Positions 9,401 to 18,249 are shown, numbered from the stretch's first letter. The stretch is 64,000 nucleotides of DNA from Desulfovibrio litoralis DSM 11393 (GCF_900143255.1 NZ_FRDI01000002.1:172851-236850), one strand, 5' to 3'. Numbers and translations are program-made. Notes: generated by a model from the letters alone, not told the origin.

Positions 9401-10290
9401 ACTTTCCGGGTTGTGGGGCTTCGTTGTTTTATCGCAATATTGCTTTGTCATCTATTCAGCTTTTGTTGATGGCGGGTTATGCGGTGATTATGCCTGATAA
9501 ACATTTGTGTTGTGGTTATCCTTTGTTATCTTCCGGTGATGAAAAAAATTATGAAAGAAATCGCCAGCATAACAATGAAACTTTAAAAAGTCTTTTAACT
9601 GCTGCTGATAAGCTCGGTTTTGAGGTTACACATTTACTAACCGCCTGTGGTACTTGTCGAGATAGTATTGGGAAACACCAACTCAAGGAATTTTTGCCTG
9701 AAAATATGCCTGAACCTGAATATATGGACGTTATTCAGCTTTTAATGGCGAACCACCTTGATTTATTTACTAATGCTTCCGATAAAAAGCCTGTGGTTTA
9801 TGATAAACTCTTATATCATGCGGCTTGTCATAGTGAGTGGGTGGGTGTGGCTAAAATGAAAGCCGCCGGTATTTATGCAAAAGCTTTGGAAAAGGCGAGC
9901 GGCAGTAAGGTGAATATTAGCCCCGGTTGTTGCGGAGAATCAGGATTAGGGGCTTTAAGTTCGCCTGAGATTTATAACTATTTGCGTAAACGTAAGAGTC
10001 TACAATTGTTTGAAGAATTGAATAATTATACGGCTGATACTCCTATTATTGTTGGTTGTCCTTCTTGTAAAATAGGTATTTCGCGTATTTTATTGGAACA
10101 AGGCGATGAACAAAAACGCGTGGTTCAACACAGCCTTGAATACTTGGCGAATAGAATTTGTCCTGATAATTGGCGTATGCAACTTTTGCATTCACTCAAA
10201 GAAACGCAAGCAATAGGTGGATTACGTTATATTGACCCTTATGCCCAAGTTGTATTAAGCCCCGAAGAGTTAAGTCAAAAAGACGACTAA
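6487..10290 (+). CDS. FAD/FMN-binding dehydrogenase with Fe-S and two CCG domains (DUF3683 type)
   Basis: A fused flavin/iron-sulfur 2-hydroxyacid-type dehydrogenase of 1267 residues. In order: an N-terminal region resembling DUF3683 (about 1-110); an FAD-binding type 4 (PCMH) domain with PRGGGTGLTGGA at about 168; an FAD-oxidase C domain containing HAGDGNCHVN and GEHGIG; two 4Fe-4S motifs CNRCGKCKDVC (about 774) and CTGCGKCMAVCP (about 836); and two cysteine-rich CCG domains with LCCGYP (about 1009) and PGCCGESG (about 1148). The layout parallels YdiJ/GlcD-GlcF-like D-2-hydroxyacid (D-lactate, glycolate, 2-hydroxyglutarate) dehydrogenases with the electron-transfer subunit fused on. No membrane segment is seen. 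The substrate cannot be read from the sequence. It stands alone, ending in a strong hairpin. Confidence 0.85.
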   Translation: MLHSGTHISIPASAFIRKTLFLDPESFKEYPEGVRKLVMELASELYLVCYNPFIDAKRVKASVNKRFYSLKNGLSDEYAKSIQEGIDSFWDVYEGDLRFRDTIIERLKTVLPADSIDIRPSARVERATDATDLRMELPLMVLLPHNTEEVSAIVRLANELGFAIVPRGGGTGLTGGAIPAKRRSVILSLEKLTAIKEINVENQYICLEAGVITVNAFKAAATKKLLFTVDPASKAASSIGGNISENSGGPMAFEYGSAIDCILSYRMVLPDGKVVDIERQNHPRHKIMPDETAVFIMKDSESGKEIKQISLSGTVVRAEGLGKDVTNKTLGGLPGVQKEGVDGIITEACFVLYPKPEHMQVMVLEFYGQSMRTAMNVIKEIVELRNAERENADKVKITALEEFNSKYVRVIEYKKKSHKYEGEPISVLILQLDSNDKTALEEMSNNIIAICEPLNEVDAFLAKDEKEAELFWEDRHRLSAISKRTSGFKINEDIVIPMEVIPEFSVFLERLNVECLASAFRDALRDIAGLEDFPNEDKELNQMFSLASRLMQDGGLNNYENDLREANLLKRLMRQGKRIPTPTFTLDAYVEQLRTNTLKPLEKDEEGLELQCSLFFSELVERYPYLAEEIYKAEKMMQDKRVIVASHMHAGDGNCHVNIPVNSNDAVMLRKAELVAGVVMSVAQKLGGAVTGEHGIGITKIAFLSDDEMNALKAYKKECDPNDLFNPAKLTQKELPTRPFTFSFNKLIQDINQSGLREQDRETLASLLKTVQVCNRCGKCKDVCPMHYPDPTFFYYPRNKNISIGALVEAIFYSNGYQNTPDPKLLAELLRIMEHCTGCGKCMAVCPVKINSAEVALKLRSFVAERKAGGHPIKTQVLNYLAHKPEERIPKMAKMAAFGQHVQEKLFPLLQKLPESFRSRINNPLFNSKTPPVGNKTLADALRLMRGNIFLPKTEPSFDAQKSGALPDAVLYFPGCGASLFYRNIALSSIQLLLMAGYAVIMPDKHLCCGYPLLSSGDEKNYERNRQHNNETLKSLLTAADKLGFEVTHLLTACGTCRDSIGKHQLKEFLPENMPEPEYMDVIQLLMANHLDLFTNASDKKPVVYDKLLYHAACHSEWVGVAKMKAAGIYAKALEKASGSKVNISPGCCGESGLGALSSPEIYNYLRKRKSLQLFEELNNYTADTPIIVGCPSCKIGISRILLEQGDEQKRVVQHSLEYLANRICPDNWRMQLLHSLKETQAIGGLRYIDPYAQVVLSPEELSQKDD

Positions 10291-10307
10291 TAAAATGACT
10301 GTTTAAG

Positions 10308-10360
10308 TTGGTTAGTATTAAAATATATCTTTTTATTTTTTTAATACTAACCAATTTTTT
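10308..10360 (+). terminator. Terminator after the FAD/Fe-S dehydrogenase
   Basis: A 16-base stem TTGGTTAGTATTAAAA / TTTTAATACTAACCAA is followed by a T run. Confidence 0.85.
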
Positions 10361-10395
10361 ATTGATATTTTTTATAATAAATAAAGGTAAGTTTA

Positions 10396-11385
10396 ATGCT
10401 TGAAGTTATCTGTTCTATGCTTTTAGGCGGATTTATTGGTTTTTTCTTTAAAAAACATACTTGGTTTTTAAACGGTGCGGATAAAATTACTAAACCTGTT
10501 CTTTATTTGTTACTTTTTTTATTGGGTTTAAGCTTAGGTAGTAACGCTCAAATTATGAGTCAAATTTCGACTCTTGGTTTGCAGGCGGTAATTATCGGTT
10601 TTTGTTGTACTTTTATTTCGGCATTAATAGTTTTTTTCTTGGATAAATTTTATTTTGTTAAGTTGGTTGAGTTTAGTCGTTATATTAAAGTCAACTCTGA
10701 ACAACAAGCACCTCAAGCTGAACAAGAAAAAAAACAACGCTTTATTTCGTCTTCTATTATTGCGAGTGTATTAAGCAGTTTCTATATTTTAGCCGCTTTT
10801 GGGTGTGGAATTGTTATTGCTTTATTTTCATATCACCCTGAATTTTTAACGAATAAAGAATTAGTTCCGAGAGTTTTTTATTTTTTGTTGGTCTGTGTTG
10901 GTGTGGGCATTGGTTCAAATTTGAATTGGATTCATATTATACGCCAATATTCTTATAAGGTTGTTTATGTGCCTTTGGTGGTTGCTTTTGGAACCTTGCT
11001 TGGGGCTTTTATTGCAACTTTTTTGCTTTGGCTTTTGCCTTTGGAACAAACAACGTTAAGTTTAAAAGATGTGAGTGCCATTTCTTGCGGCTTTGGTTAT
11101 TATAGTCTAAGTAGCTTATTATTAACACAAATAGCCAACCCCGTAATTGGTTCTATCGCTCTTTTGGCAAATATTTTTCGAGAGCTTTTAAGTTTAGTGG
11201 CGACCCCTTTGCTAGTGCGTTGGTTTGGTAAAATGTCGCCGATAGGAGCGGCCGCCTCTACGTCGATGGATACTGCGTTACCTGTGATTACTGCTTACTC
11301 CGGTGAAATTTATGGAATTATCGCAATATTTAATGGAATGATTTTGACTTTATCGGTTCCTTTAGTTTTACCTTTGTTTTATTAG
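10396..11385 (+). CDS. lysO: Lysine exporter LysO family protein
   Basis: Inner-membrane protein of the LysO (YbjE, formerly DUF340) family, which in Escherichia coli exports L-lysine and thialysine. An N-terminal pair of helices with MLLGGFIGFFFKK and LLLFLLGLSLGSN matches the first repeat of the family, and VCVGVGIGSN, the CGFGYYSLSSLLLT segment and the REL..L..TPLLVRWFGK region form the second half. About eight to nine membrane segments can be drawn. At 329 residues it is a little longer than the 299-residue E. coli protein because of a hydrophilic loop at about 95-115 (EQQAPQAEQEKKQ). An AAAGGTAAG sequence precedes the ATG. Aspartokinase is encoded 8 kb upstream but is not in the same operon. 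Confidence 0.85.
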   Translation: MLEVICSMLLGGFIGFFFKKHTWFLNGADKITKPVLYLLLFLLGLSLGSNAQIMSQISTLGLQAVIIGFCCTFISALIVFFLDKFYFVKLVEFSRYIKVNSEQQAPQAEQEKKQRFISSSIIASVLSSFYILAAFGCGIVIALFSYHPEFLTNKELVPRVFYFLLVCVGVGIGSNLNWIHIIRQYSYKVVYVPLVVAFGTLLGAFIATFLLWLLPLEQTTLSLKDVSAISCGFGYYSLSSLLLTQIANPVIGSIALLANIFRELLSLVATPLLVRWFGKMSPIGAAASTSMDTALPVITAYSGEIYGIIAIFNGMILTLSVPLVLPLFY

Positions 11386-11519
11386 AGCTTTTTCCTTGTT
11401 ATATTATATTGTTAGAACTGAAATGCTCTTTAGGCTTGTATTTTGTTTTTTTTTCGCTTATTTTCTAAAAAGGGCTAAAATTATTGAAAAGGGTAATATT
11501 TTATTGTGAGTCTTAGTTA

Positions 11520-11640
11520 GAGGCTATTGCACAATAGTCTCTTAGTGGCTTTCGCCAGAAAGACACTCCAAAAACCACAAATAAGGAAAATTTAATTTCC
11601 CTGTAAAATGAGTGGGTTTTGCGGTTTAAGACGTTTTAAC
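11520..11640 (+). mobile_element. MITE-like element, 3'-truncated copy
   Basis: It starts GAGGCTATTGCACAATAG and follows the 55440 copy through GTGGCTTTCGCCAGAAAG, AAGGAAAATTTAATTTCC and AAGACGTTTTAA. The right terminal part is missing. It ends about 20 bases before the XRE-cupin gene and so lies in its leader. The adjoining 11386-11519 contains nothing recognised. Confidence 0.7.
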
Positions 11641-11659
11641 AGTTAAGTAGGAGTAAGTT

Positions 11660-12229
11660 ATGTCTAAAACAACGCTAGGACAAAGAGTTTCTAAATTACG
11701 CATAGTAAAAGACTTAACAAGAGAACAACTTGCCGAACTTTCGGGTTTATCGTTGGAATTTATTACTACGCTTGAAGAAGAAGACCTTTACCCTTCTATC
11801 GGACCTTTACAAAAAATAGCCAGAGCTTTAGGCGTTCGTCTAGGCACTTTTATGGACGATTTGGTAGCAAAAGATCCGGTTATCATAAAAAAAGATGCCT
11901 GTACCAGTGATTTGGTTATGCAAAAAACACGTAATAACTCAGTTAAATATACCTATTATTCTTTAGGAAAAGGCAAAAGTGATCGTAACATGGAGCCTTT
12001 TTTGATTGAAATTTCACCCGATGAAGAAGAAACCAAAACACAACAAATGCACCAAGGTGAAGAATTTATTATTGTTCAGGCGGGCAAACTTTTGGTGCGT
12101 TATGGAAAAGATGAACATATTTTGTTAGCAGGCGACAGTATCTATTTTAATTCAACAACTCCGCATTATGTTACGGCTTATGGCGACCAACCTTGCACTA
12201 TTTATGCGGTAATTTATAACCCTGCGTAA
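11660..12229 (+). CDS. XRE-family regulator with C-terminal cupin domain
   Basis: A 189-residue cytoplasmic protein with an N-terminal helix-turn-helix of the Xre/Cro type (about 5-62; GQRVSKLRIVKDLTREQLAELSGLS..ITTLEE) and a C-terminal cupin_2 domain (about 110-185; HQGEEFIIVQAGKLLVRYG, LLAGDSIYFNSTTPHYV). Such proteins bind DNA and sense a small ligand in the cupin barrel. The AMP-binding ligase starts 94 bases downstream in the same direction, and this pairing suggests that it controls the ligase or that both respond to the same acid; this is inference. AGGAG precedes the ATG. A truncated MITE-like element lies immediately upstream and may affect its expression. Confidence 0.85.
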   Translation: MSKTTLGQRVSKLRIVKDLTREQLAELSGLSLEFITTLEEEDLYPSIGPLQKIARALGVRLGTFMDDLVAKDPVIIKKDACTSDLVMQKTRNNSVKYTYYSLGKGKSDRNMEPFLIEISPDEEETKTQQMHQGEEFIIVQAGKLLVRYGKDEHILLAGDSIYFNSTTPHYVTAYGDQPCTIYAVIYNPA

Positions 12230-12323
12230 TTTAGTTTTAACTTGTTTAATGAAAATATAACGATACTGAATCAATTGATATTGTTGTTATTATCTGTACG
12301 TACTTTAAACAGGATTTTGAGTT

Positions 12324-13982
12324 ATGAAAATTGAACCTTTTGTATTAAGAGAAAAAACGCTTGGTCAACTTTTGGACGAAACTGTTTCTCGTTATCCTAA
12401 CAAAGAAGCGTTGGTATATGCAGACAGGGATTATCGCCAAACATGGAAACAGTTTGACGTGCTTGTTGATGATTTGGCTAAGGGGTTAATGGCTCTTGGT
12501 GTGCAAAAAGGGGAAAAAGTTGCGGTTTGGGCGACTAATGTTCCTTATTGGATTACTTTACAGTTTGCTACGGCTAAAATCGGGGCAATATTGTTAACTA
12601 TTAATACTAATTGTCGTGAAAGTGAATTGCGTTATATTTTGACCCAATCAGACTGTGAAAATCTTTTTATTATCAGTAATTTTAAAGATCATAGTTACTT
12701 AGAGACGATTTATAAAATAGTGCCTGAACTTGGGGTTCACCCGCGTGAAAATTTGCGTTGTCCTTACTTTCCGCATTTAAAAAGAATCATGTTTTTAGGG
12801 GCGGAAAAACATAAAGGTATGTATTCCGTGCCTGAAATTATGGGGCTTTCTTGCATGATTTCCGATGAGGAATATCAAGAACGTCAAGACAGCTTAAGCC
12901 CTTATGATGTTGTTAATATGCAATATACCTCAGGAACAACCGGCTTTCCCAAAGGGGTTATGCTTACGCATATAAATATTTTGAATAACGGTTATTGGAT
13001 TGGGTATCATCAGCGTTTGAGTGCTAATGATGTTGTTTGTATTCCCGTTCCTTTATTTCACTGTTTTGGTTGTGTTTTGGGGGTTTTGGCGTGTGTTAAT
13101 CACGGGGCAAAGATGGTTGTTTTAGAATCATTTAACCCCGGTTTTGTGATGGCGGCTGTGGAACAAGAGGCTTGTACTGCTCTTTACGGTGTTCCGACCA
13201 TGTTTATTTCCATAATCGAACACAGAGATTTTAAGAAAACCAACTTTTCATCATTGCGTACTGGTATTATGGCGGGTTCTGTTTGTCCCGAACCTTTAAT
13301 GCGTAAAGTTATAGAACTTATGAATATGAGTGAAATAACAATTTGTTACGGTTTAACTGAGTCTTCGCCGGTAATGGCACAAACTCATGCCGATGAAGCA
13401 TTTTTAAGACGTGTTTCGACGGTTGGGCGGTGTATGCCGGGAATGGAAGTAAAAATTGCCGACCCTGAAACTTGCGAAGAATTGCCACGTGGAACTCAAG
13501 GCGAGATTATGTGTCGGGGTTATAATATAATGAAGGGCTATTATCATATGCCTGATGCGACAAAAGCGGCAATTACCGATGATGGGTGGTTGCACAGCGG
13601 CGACCTTGGAGTAATGGACAACGAAGGTTATATTGTTGTTAACGGGCGTATTAAAGATATGATTATTCGTGGAGGAGAAAACATCTATCCTCGTGAAATC
13701 GAAGAATTTATTTTAGGTATGCAGGAAGTCCTAGATGTTCAGGTTGTTGGAGTTTTAAGCCAAAAATATGGCGAAGAAGTAGGGGCGTTTATTATTGTCA
13801 AAGAAGGTATGAAGTTAAGTGCAGAGGCAGTGAGATCTTATTGTAGAGGGCGTATTGCCACTTATAAAATTCCTAAATATATTGTTTTTGTTGAGAGTTA
13901 TCCATTAACCGCCAGTGGAAAAATCCAAAAGTATCTTTTAAGACAACAAGCTGTCGAACTTTTTTCCGAGGCGATGAAGTAA
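12324..13982 (+). CDS. AMP-dependent acyl-CoA synthetase/ligase
   Basis: Adenylate-forming enzyme that activates a carboxylic acid with ATP and joins it to CoA. All core motifs are present: the P-loop YTSGTTGFPKG (about 200-210), YGLTESSPV, the A8 hinge GRIKDMIIRGGENIYPREIEEF and the catalytic-lysine motif SGKIQKYLLR near the C terminus. The 552 residues and the WLHSGDLGVMD motif fit medium/long-chain fatty acyl-CoA ligases of the FadD/AcsA-like group. Chain length cannot be decided. It follows the XRE-cupin regulator and probably forms a two-gene unit with it. A hairpin lies about 150 bases downstream. Confidence 0.88.
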   Translation: MKIEPFVLREKTLGQLLDETVSRYPNKEALVYADRDYRQTWKQFDVLVDDLAKGLMALGVQKGEKVAVWATNVPYWITLQFATAKIGAILLTINTNCRESELRYILTQSDCENLFIISNFKDHSYLETIYKIVPELGVHPRENLRCPYFPHLKRIMFLGAEKHKGMYSVPEIMGLSCMISDEEYQERQDSLSPYDVVNMQYTSGTTGFPKGVMLTHINILNNGYWIGYHQRLSANDVVCIPVPLFHCFGCVLGVLACVNHGAKMVVLESFNPGFVMAAVEQEACTALYGVPTMFISIIEHRDFKKTNFSSLRTGIMAGSVCPEPLMRKVIELMNMSEITICYGLTESSPVMAQTHADEAFLRRVSTVGRCMPGMEVKIADPETCEELPRGTQGEIMCRGYNIMKGYYHMPDATKAAITDDGWLHSGDLGVMDNEGYIVVNGRIKDMIIRGGENIYPREIEEFILGMQEVLDVQVVGVLSQKYGEEVGAFIIVKEGMKLSAEAVRSYCRGRIATYKIPKYIVFVESYPLTASGKIQKYLLRQQAVELFSEAMK

Positions 13983-14130
13983 AGCGAATAGATAAATCAT
14001 TTTGATATTTCTAAGTGTATTTGCCAAAGCTTTTTTGAACATGATATTTTGCTGTTTGTTTACTTATAAAAACAAATAAAATAAACAAATAAAAGATAAT
14101 AGTGTAATCAATTTATTTTTTATTTTTATA

Positions 14131-14178
14131 TAACCAACGTAGTTAAACTTTTAAGGTTTTATCATGTTGGTTTTTTAT
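14131..14178 (+). terminator. Possible terminator for the acyl-CoA synthetase
   Basis: The stem AACCAAC / GTTGGTT with a long AT-rich loop is followed by TTTTTTATT. It lies in the 326-base gap between the ligase and rpsA; 13983-14130 holds nothing else that could be identified. Confidence 0.5.
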
Positions 14179-14230
14179 TGTGTATTAGTCGAAAAAATAG
14201 TTGTGTTATTATTCTTTTTAACCAGAAATA

Positions 14231-14262
14231 AAAAAAGGTGAGTAAAAATACTCACCTTTTCT
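14231..14262. terminator. Strong terminator downstream of rpsA
   Basis: A perfect AAAAGGTGAGTA / TACTCACCTTTT stem with A and T runs on both sides. It lies 47 bases after the rpsA stop on the minus strand and could also stop plus-strand transcription. Confidence 0.85.
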
Positions 14263-14308
14263 ATTATTTACGATTTAACGAATTAACGAATTAATTTAAA
14301 CTCACTAA

Positions 14309-16033
14309 TTATTCTGCGTCTTCTTCCATTTTTTGCTTAAGTAGATCACCTAAGTTTTGTCCGGAAGCTTCGCTTGTTGTATTAGGTAATTCTTTATTTG
14401 GTTTTTTGCGTTCTTCGTCTTCTTTAATTTGTTTAATAGAAAGACCAAGACGACGCTCTTCAGCAGAAACATGAATAACTTTTGCTTGAATTGTTACGCC
14501 TTCTTTGAAAAGCTCAGAAGGAGATTTGATTTTTTTGGAACTGATTTCAGAAACGTGAACCAAGCCCTCAATTCCTTCTTCTACTTCAACAAAAAGACCA
14601 AAATCAGTAATATTGGTAACAACGCCGTTAACTAAAGTTCCAACAGGGTAGCTGGACGGTACGGTTGCCCAAGGGTCTTCCGTAAGTTGTTTGATACCGA
14701 GAGTGAACTTTTCATTTTCTTGATCAACGGTAATAACTTTTGCTTGAATGGTGTTACCGACTTGATAAACTTCGTTAGGGTGGCGGATTTTCTTTGTCCA
14801 TGAAATATCAGAGACGTGGATAAGACCGTCTATTCCGTCTTCTATGCCGATAAATACACCAAATTCAGTGATGTTTTTAATAACACCTTCAATGATAGTA
14901 CCTTCGGGGAATTTTTCAGCAACAAGTTCCCAAGGGTTTGGTTTAACTTGTTTCATTCCGAGAGAAATACGTTTTTTATCTTGGTCTACGCCTAAGATCA
15001 CAACTTCTACTTCGTCGCCTACTTTAAGCATTTGAGAAGGGTGGCGTAATTTTCTTGTCCAAGACATTTCAGAAATATGTACAAGCCCTTCAACGCCCGG
15101 CTCAAGCTCAACAAAAGCACCGTAATCAACAAGATTGGTTACTTTTCCTTTAAAGCGAGTTTCCGCAGGGAATCTTATGGTTATATCTTGCCAAGGATCA
15201 GAGATAAGCTGTTTAAGACCTAAAGATACTTTGTGGTTCTCACGGTCAAAAGATAAAACTTTAAGTTCAAGCTCTTGTCCCATGCTGACCAATTCTTTAG
15301 GGTGGCGAATTCTCTTCCAAGACATATCAGTAATATGTAAAAGACCGTCAAGACCGCCAAGATCAACGAATACACCGTATTCGGTAATGTTTTTAACTCT
15401 TCCGACCACAACTTGGTGTTCGTCAATATTTAGCAATAAATCATGGCGTTTAGAATCGCGTTCTTCTTCTAATAATACACGGCGAGAAACAATAACGTTG
15501 CTTCTGCGACGATTAATTTTTAATACTCTAAACTCATATTCTTGATTAACCAAAGCGTCCATATCAGGCACAGGGCGTAAATCAACATGAGAACCCGGCA
15601 AGAAAGCTTCGATTCCGCCGAGGTCAACGGTATAACCACCTTTAATGCGACGTTGAATGCGTCCTTTGCAGATAGTATTCTTTTCTTGAACATCTTCAAG
15701 TTTGTCGAATAACTGCATACGCTTGGCTTTTTCATAGGAGAGGGTAATAGTGCCTTCGTTTTCGTTTTTACGCACTACATACACATCAACGGAATCGCCC
15801 ACATTGTGGTTACAGTCTCCGTTAATATCGTTAAACTCTGATTTAGGTATTTGCCCTTCTGACTTGAAGTTTACGTCTACCAATACATTGTCATTGTCAA
15901 TTCTAACAATGATGCCTTTAACTATATTCCCGTCTTCTAGTTCGCCAAAGTCAGGGTTTAAATAGTTTTCAAGAGCACTCTCAAAATTGAAATCACCGTC
16001 AAAAGTTTGATCCATTTCGTTGTTTGTTGCCAT
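14309..16033 (-). CDS. rpsA: Small ribosomal subunit protein bS1
   Basis: Ribosomal protein that captures and unfolds mRNA leaders at the 30S platform. Six S1 RNA-binding domains can be traced, beginning at GNIVKGIIVRID, KNTICKGRIQ, HQVVVGRVKNITEYG, TRFKGKVTNLVDYG, GTIIEGVIKNITEFG and GTLVNGVVTNITDFG. Domains 3-6 end in the HISEMSW/HVSDISW signature. An in-frame GTG exists at 16051, but it overlaps the GGTGGAGG Shine-Dalgarno sequence. The ATG at 16033 (MATNNEMDQ) is therefore the likely start, giving 574 residues. The acidic tail after domain 6 is short. Expression is from its own strong promoter. Confidence 0.95.
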   Translation of the reverse strand: MATNNEMDQTFDGDFNFESALENYLNPDFGELEDGNIVKGIIVRIDNDNVLVDVNFKSEGQIPKSEFNDINGDCNHNVGDSVDVYVVRKNENEGTITLSYEKAKRMQLFDKLEDVQEKNTICKGRIQRRIKGGYTVDLGGIEAFLPGSHVDLRPVPDMDALVNQEYEFRVLKINRRRSNVIVSRRVLLEEERDSKRHDLLLNIDEHQVVVGRVKNITEYGVFVDLGGLDGLLHITDMSWKRIRHPKELVSMGQELELKVLSFDRENHKVSLGLKQLISDPWQDITIRFPAETRFKGKVTNLVDYGAFVELEPGVEGLVHISEMSWTRKLRHPSQMLKVGDEVEVVILGVDQDKKRISLGMKQVKPNPWELVAEKFPEGTIIEGVIKNITEFGVFIGIEDGIDGLIHVSDISWTKKIRHPNEVYQVGNTIQAKVITVDQENEKFTLGIKQLTEDPWATVPSSYPVGTLVNGVVTNITDFGLFVEVEEGIEGLVHVSEISSKKIKSPSELFKEGVTIQAKVIHVSAEERRLGLSIKQIKEDEERKKPNKELPNTTSEASGQNLGDLLKQKMEEDAE

Positions 16034-16086
16034 TATTTCCCGATCCTCCACCTATAAACAATAAATTTCCGTATAACGGAATAAAC

Positions 16087-16115
16087 ATTATACTGCAAAA
16101 ATATTGTGTTTGCAA
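16087..16115 (-). promoter_or_regulatory. Sigma70-type promoter of rpsA
   Basis: On the minus strand TTGCAA (16115-16110) and TATAAT (16092-16087) are 17 bases apart, about 55 bases upstream of the rpsA ATG. Confidence 0.65.
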
Positions 16116-16251
16116 GTGTTAATTTTTTGTATAAAATTCACATATAACACCTGAGGGTACTATCTTTTGTCTAAATATGCAACAGTTTTTGAAAGAGTGT
16201 TTCAAATAAAAATATAACTTTTTTAATTTTTTAATCTAATATCTTGTTTTT

Positions 16252-17142
16252 TTATATCATTAAGCCTTGTCTTTTTCGGCGTTCTTTTAGTTTTTCCAAA
16301 ACAAACTCGGCAACTCTAAGCCCGCCACGTCCTGACCCTAGTTTTACCCCGGGTTTTAATTCGCCGTGATAATCAGAGCCGCCGCTGATATCAAGGTTAT
16401 AGTTTTTGGCAAGCTCAACGCAAAATCTGGTTCCTTCGCTTGAATGTTCGCTGTGATATACTTCCAAAGCGTCTAAACCATAATTTGTCATCTCTTTAAC
16501 TTTTTGTTCAATTAGTTCGTTTGGGGCAGAAGTCAACATTGGGTGGGCCCAGACAACGGTTCCGCCGGCATTTTTTAATATTTCAATAGTTTTTTTAAGG
16601 GGAAATAAACGCCGACTTACATAAGCCGGAGCATTTTTTGCCAAATATTTTGTGAAAGCCTCTTTATTGTTTTCCACTTCTTTAAGTTCTATTAAAGCGT
16701 GAGCGATATGTGGTCTTCCGAGGCTTGATTCGTTTATTCCCTGAAGCTTGTCTTTGTTACAGATTTCTTTAACGTAATCATATTCAATTTTTATATTTAA
16801 ACTTTGCAACTTTTTTATAATTTGTATATTTCTTTGATACCTTGCATTTTGAAGTTCTTTTAATTCGTTAATGAGGTTTTTGTCGTCGTGTTTCACCCAC
16901 AAACCCAAAATATGTATTTCGCCAAACTCCCATTCTGTTGCGAGTTCACAGCCCGGAATAAATTCTATGTTTAGTTCTTGACTTTTGGTCTTTGCTTCGG
17001 GAATTCCTGCGATTGTATCATGATCGGTAAGGGCGATCGCCGATAACTTTGATTTTTTAGCTTTTTTTATCAGTTCGCTCGGAGAGTCGCTACCGTCTGA
17101 ACAGTTGGAATGAGTATGTAAATCTATAAAGTTAAGAGCCAT
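16252..17142 (-). CDS. PHP-domain phosphoesterase (RNase AM/YciV-like)
   Basis: A 296-residue cytoplasmic PHP metal hydrolase. The metal-binding motifs are DLHTHSNCSDGS (residues 7-18), ALTDHDT (about 37-43), the PGCELATEW strand, the HIAHALIE helix region, VWAHP (about 197) and SGGSDYHG (about 257). This arrangement matches the family of 3',5'-nucleoside bisphosphate phosphatases and 5'-3' exoribonuclease RNase AM. A polymerase-linked or histidinol phosphatase role is less likely given the stand-alone setting. It lies downstream of the divergent glycosyltransferase gene start. No typical terminator is evident before rpsA's promoter region. Confidence 0.82.
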   Translation of the reverse strand: MALNFIDLHTHSNCSDGSDSPSELIKKAKKSKLSAIALTDHDTIAGIPEAKTKSQELNIEFIPGCELATEWEFGEIHILGLWVKHDDKNLINELKELQNARYQRNIQIIKKLQSLNIKIEYDYVKEICNKDKLQGINESSLGRPHIAHALIELKEVENNKEAFTKYLAKNAPAYVSRRLFPLKKTIEILKNAGGTVVWAHPMLTSAPNELIEQKVKEMTNYGLDALEVYHSEHSSEGTRFCVELAKNYNLDISGGSDYHGELKPGVKLGSGRGGLRVAEFVLEKLKERRKRQGLMI

Positions 17143-17246
17143 ACATTTACCTTGTGTTAAAATACATATATTATATATTTGGGTTTGTTTTTAATGAGTG
17201 AATATGATTTCTTTTAATTTACTATAGTTTAGCTTTTGGAGCAAGC

Positions 17247-18191
17247 ATGTCTTTAGAAAATAAATTAACTGTTTTGTTGACTGTATATAATGGAATGCCT
17301 TATTTGCCTGATACTGTAAAAAGTGTGTTAAACCAGAATGATAACTCGTCTGGTTCTCATGTTTCGTCTGAGTTGAAAGAAGATAATTCTTTAAAATTCA
17401 ACTTGTTAATTATTAATAATGCCAGCACAGATGGTACGGCAGAATATTTGAAACAAATAAACGACCCGAGAGTAAAGATAATTCACAATAAAGTTCAAAA
17501 AGACCGCACTCAAGCCTTGAACCAAGGTTTAGAATTAATTTTTACCGAATATACCGCAATTATTGATGCAGATGACCTTGCTCTTGACGGGCGTTTTGTC
17601 AATCAATTAAACTTTTTGGAAGAAAATCAAAATATTGTATTACTTGGCTCAAACATAGAATATATTGATACCGAAGGAAGAGTTATCGGTTTTGAAACTT
17701 ACCCCGTTAATCATAAAGATTTATGTAGTCGCCTTCCGCTTTTTAACCAATTTGCCCATGCGGCCTGCATGTTTAGAACAGAGGCGGTTAAGCTTGTTGG
17801 TGGGTATCCCGAAGATTTCAAATATGCTCAAGATTTGGCATTATGGCTAAAGCTTATTACAAATAATTATCAGGTTGCGAGTTTAGCTCATAATTATGCG
17901 GCAATCAGATTGCACAAAGCCCAAGCAACACGTTCAAAAGAATATCAAGAATTACGCTTGTTAGACGAATTGCGTTTACATAAACTTATGTTGAAATTGC
18001 CGAATATTGATGCAAATGTGCGACAGTTTGCGTTGTTTAGAGTGGCGGTTGCCGCCTTTAAACTAGGTAGACGTAATCAGGCAAAAAGAGCTTTTACGGA
18101 AGCTTTTAAAGAAAAGTTTTTTCTATTTAACCCCTTGTTTTGGCTCAGGTTAAAAATAGAATTAAAACGTTTGTACAAAAAAAGTATTTAA
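17247..18191 (+). CDS. Family 2 glycosyltransferase
   Basis: A GT-A fold transferase of 314 residues that probably adds a sugar from a nucleotide donor to a surface glycan or lipid. Seen are TVLLTVYNGMPYLPDTVKSVL (first strand and helix, residues 8 onward; motif split here), INNASTDGTAEYL, the metal-binding IDADDLAL (about 108-115) and a catalytic-region GGYPEDFKYAQDLALWLK (E/D-rich). There is no membrane segment; a basic C terminus may associate with the membrane. The acceptor is unknown and no other glycan genes are adjacent. GGAGC precedes the ATG. Confidence 0.85.
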   Translation: MSLENKLTVLLTVYNGMPYLPDTVKSVLNQNDNSSGSHVSSELKEDNSLKFNLLIINNASTDGTAEYLKQINDPRVKIIHNKVQKDRTQALNQGLELIFTEYTAIIDADDLALDGRFVNQLNFLEENQNIVLLGSNIEYIDTEGRVIGFETYPVNHKDLCSRLPLFNQFAHAACMFRTEAVKLVGGYPEDFKYAQDLALWLKLITNNYQVASLAHNYAAIRLHKAQATRSKEYQELRLLDELRLHKLMLKLPNIDANVRQFALFRVAVAAFKLGRRNQAKRAFTEAFKEKFFLFNPLFWLRLKIELKRLYKKSI

Positions 18192-18249
18192 AAACGACCT
18201 TCTTTGAAAGTTTATTTGACTTTTTCTTTTTTATACTAATTTTTATAAA

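Noticed and set aside
16049-16051. GTG at 16051 as the rpsA start
   Set aside because: It overlaps the GGTGGAGG ribosome binding site of the ATG at 16033.
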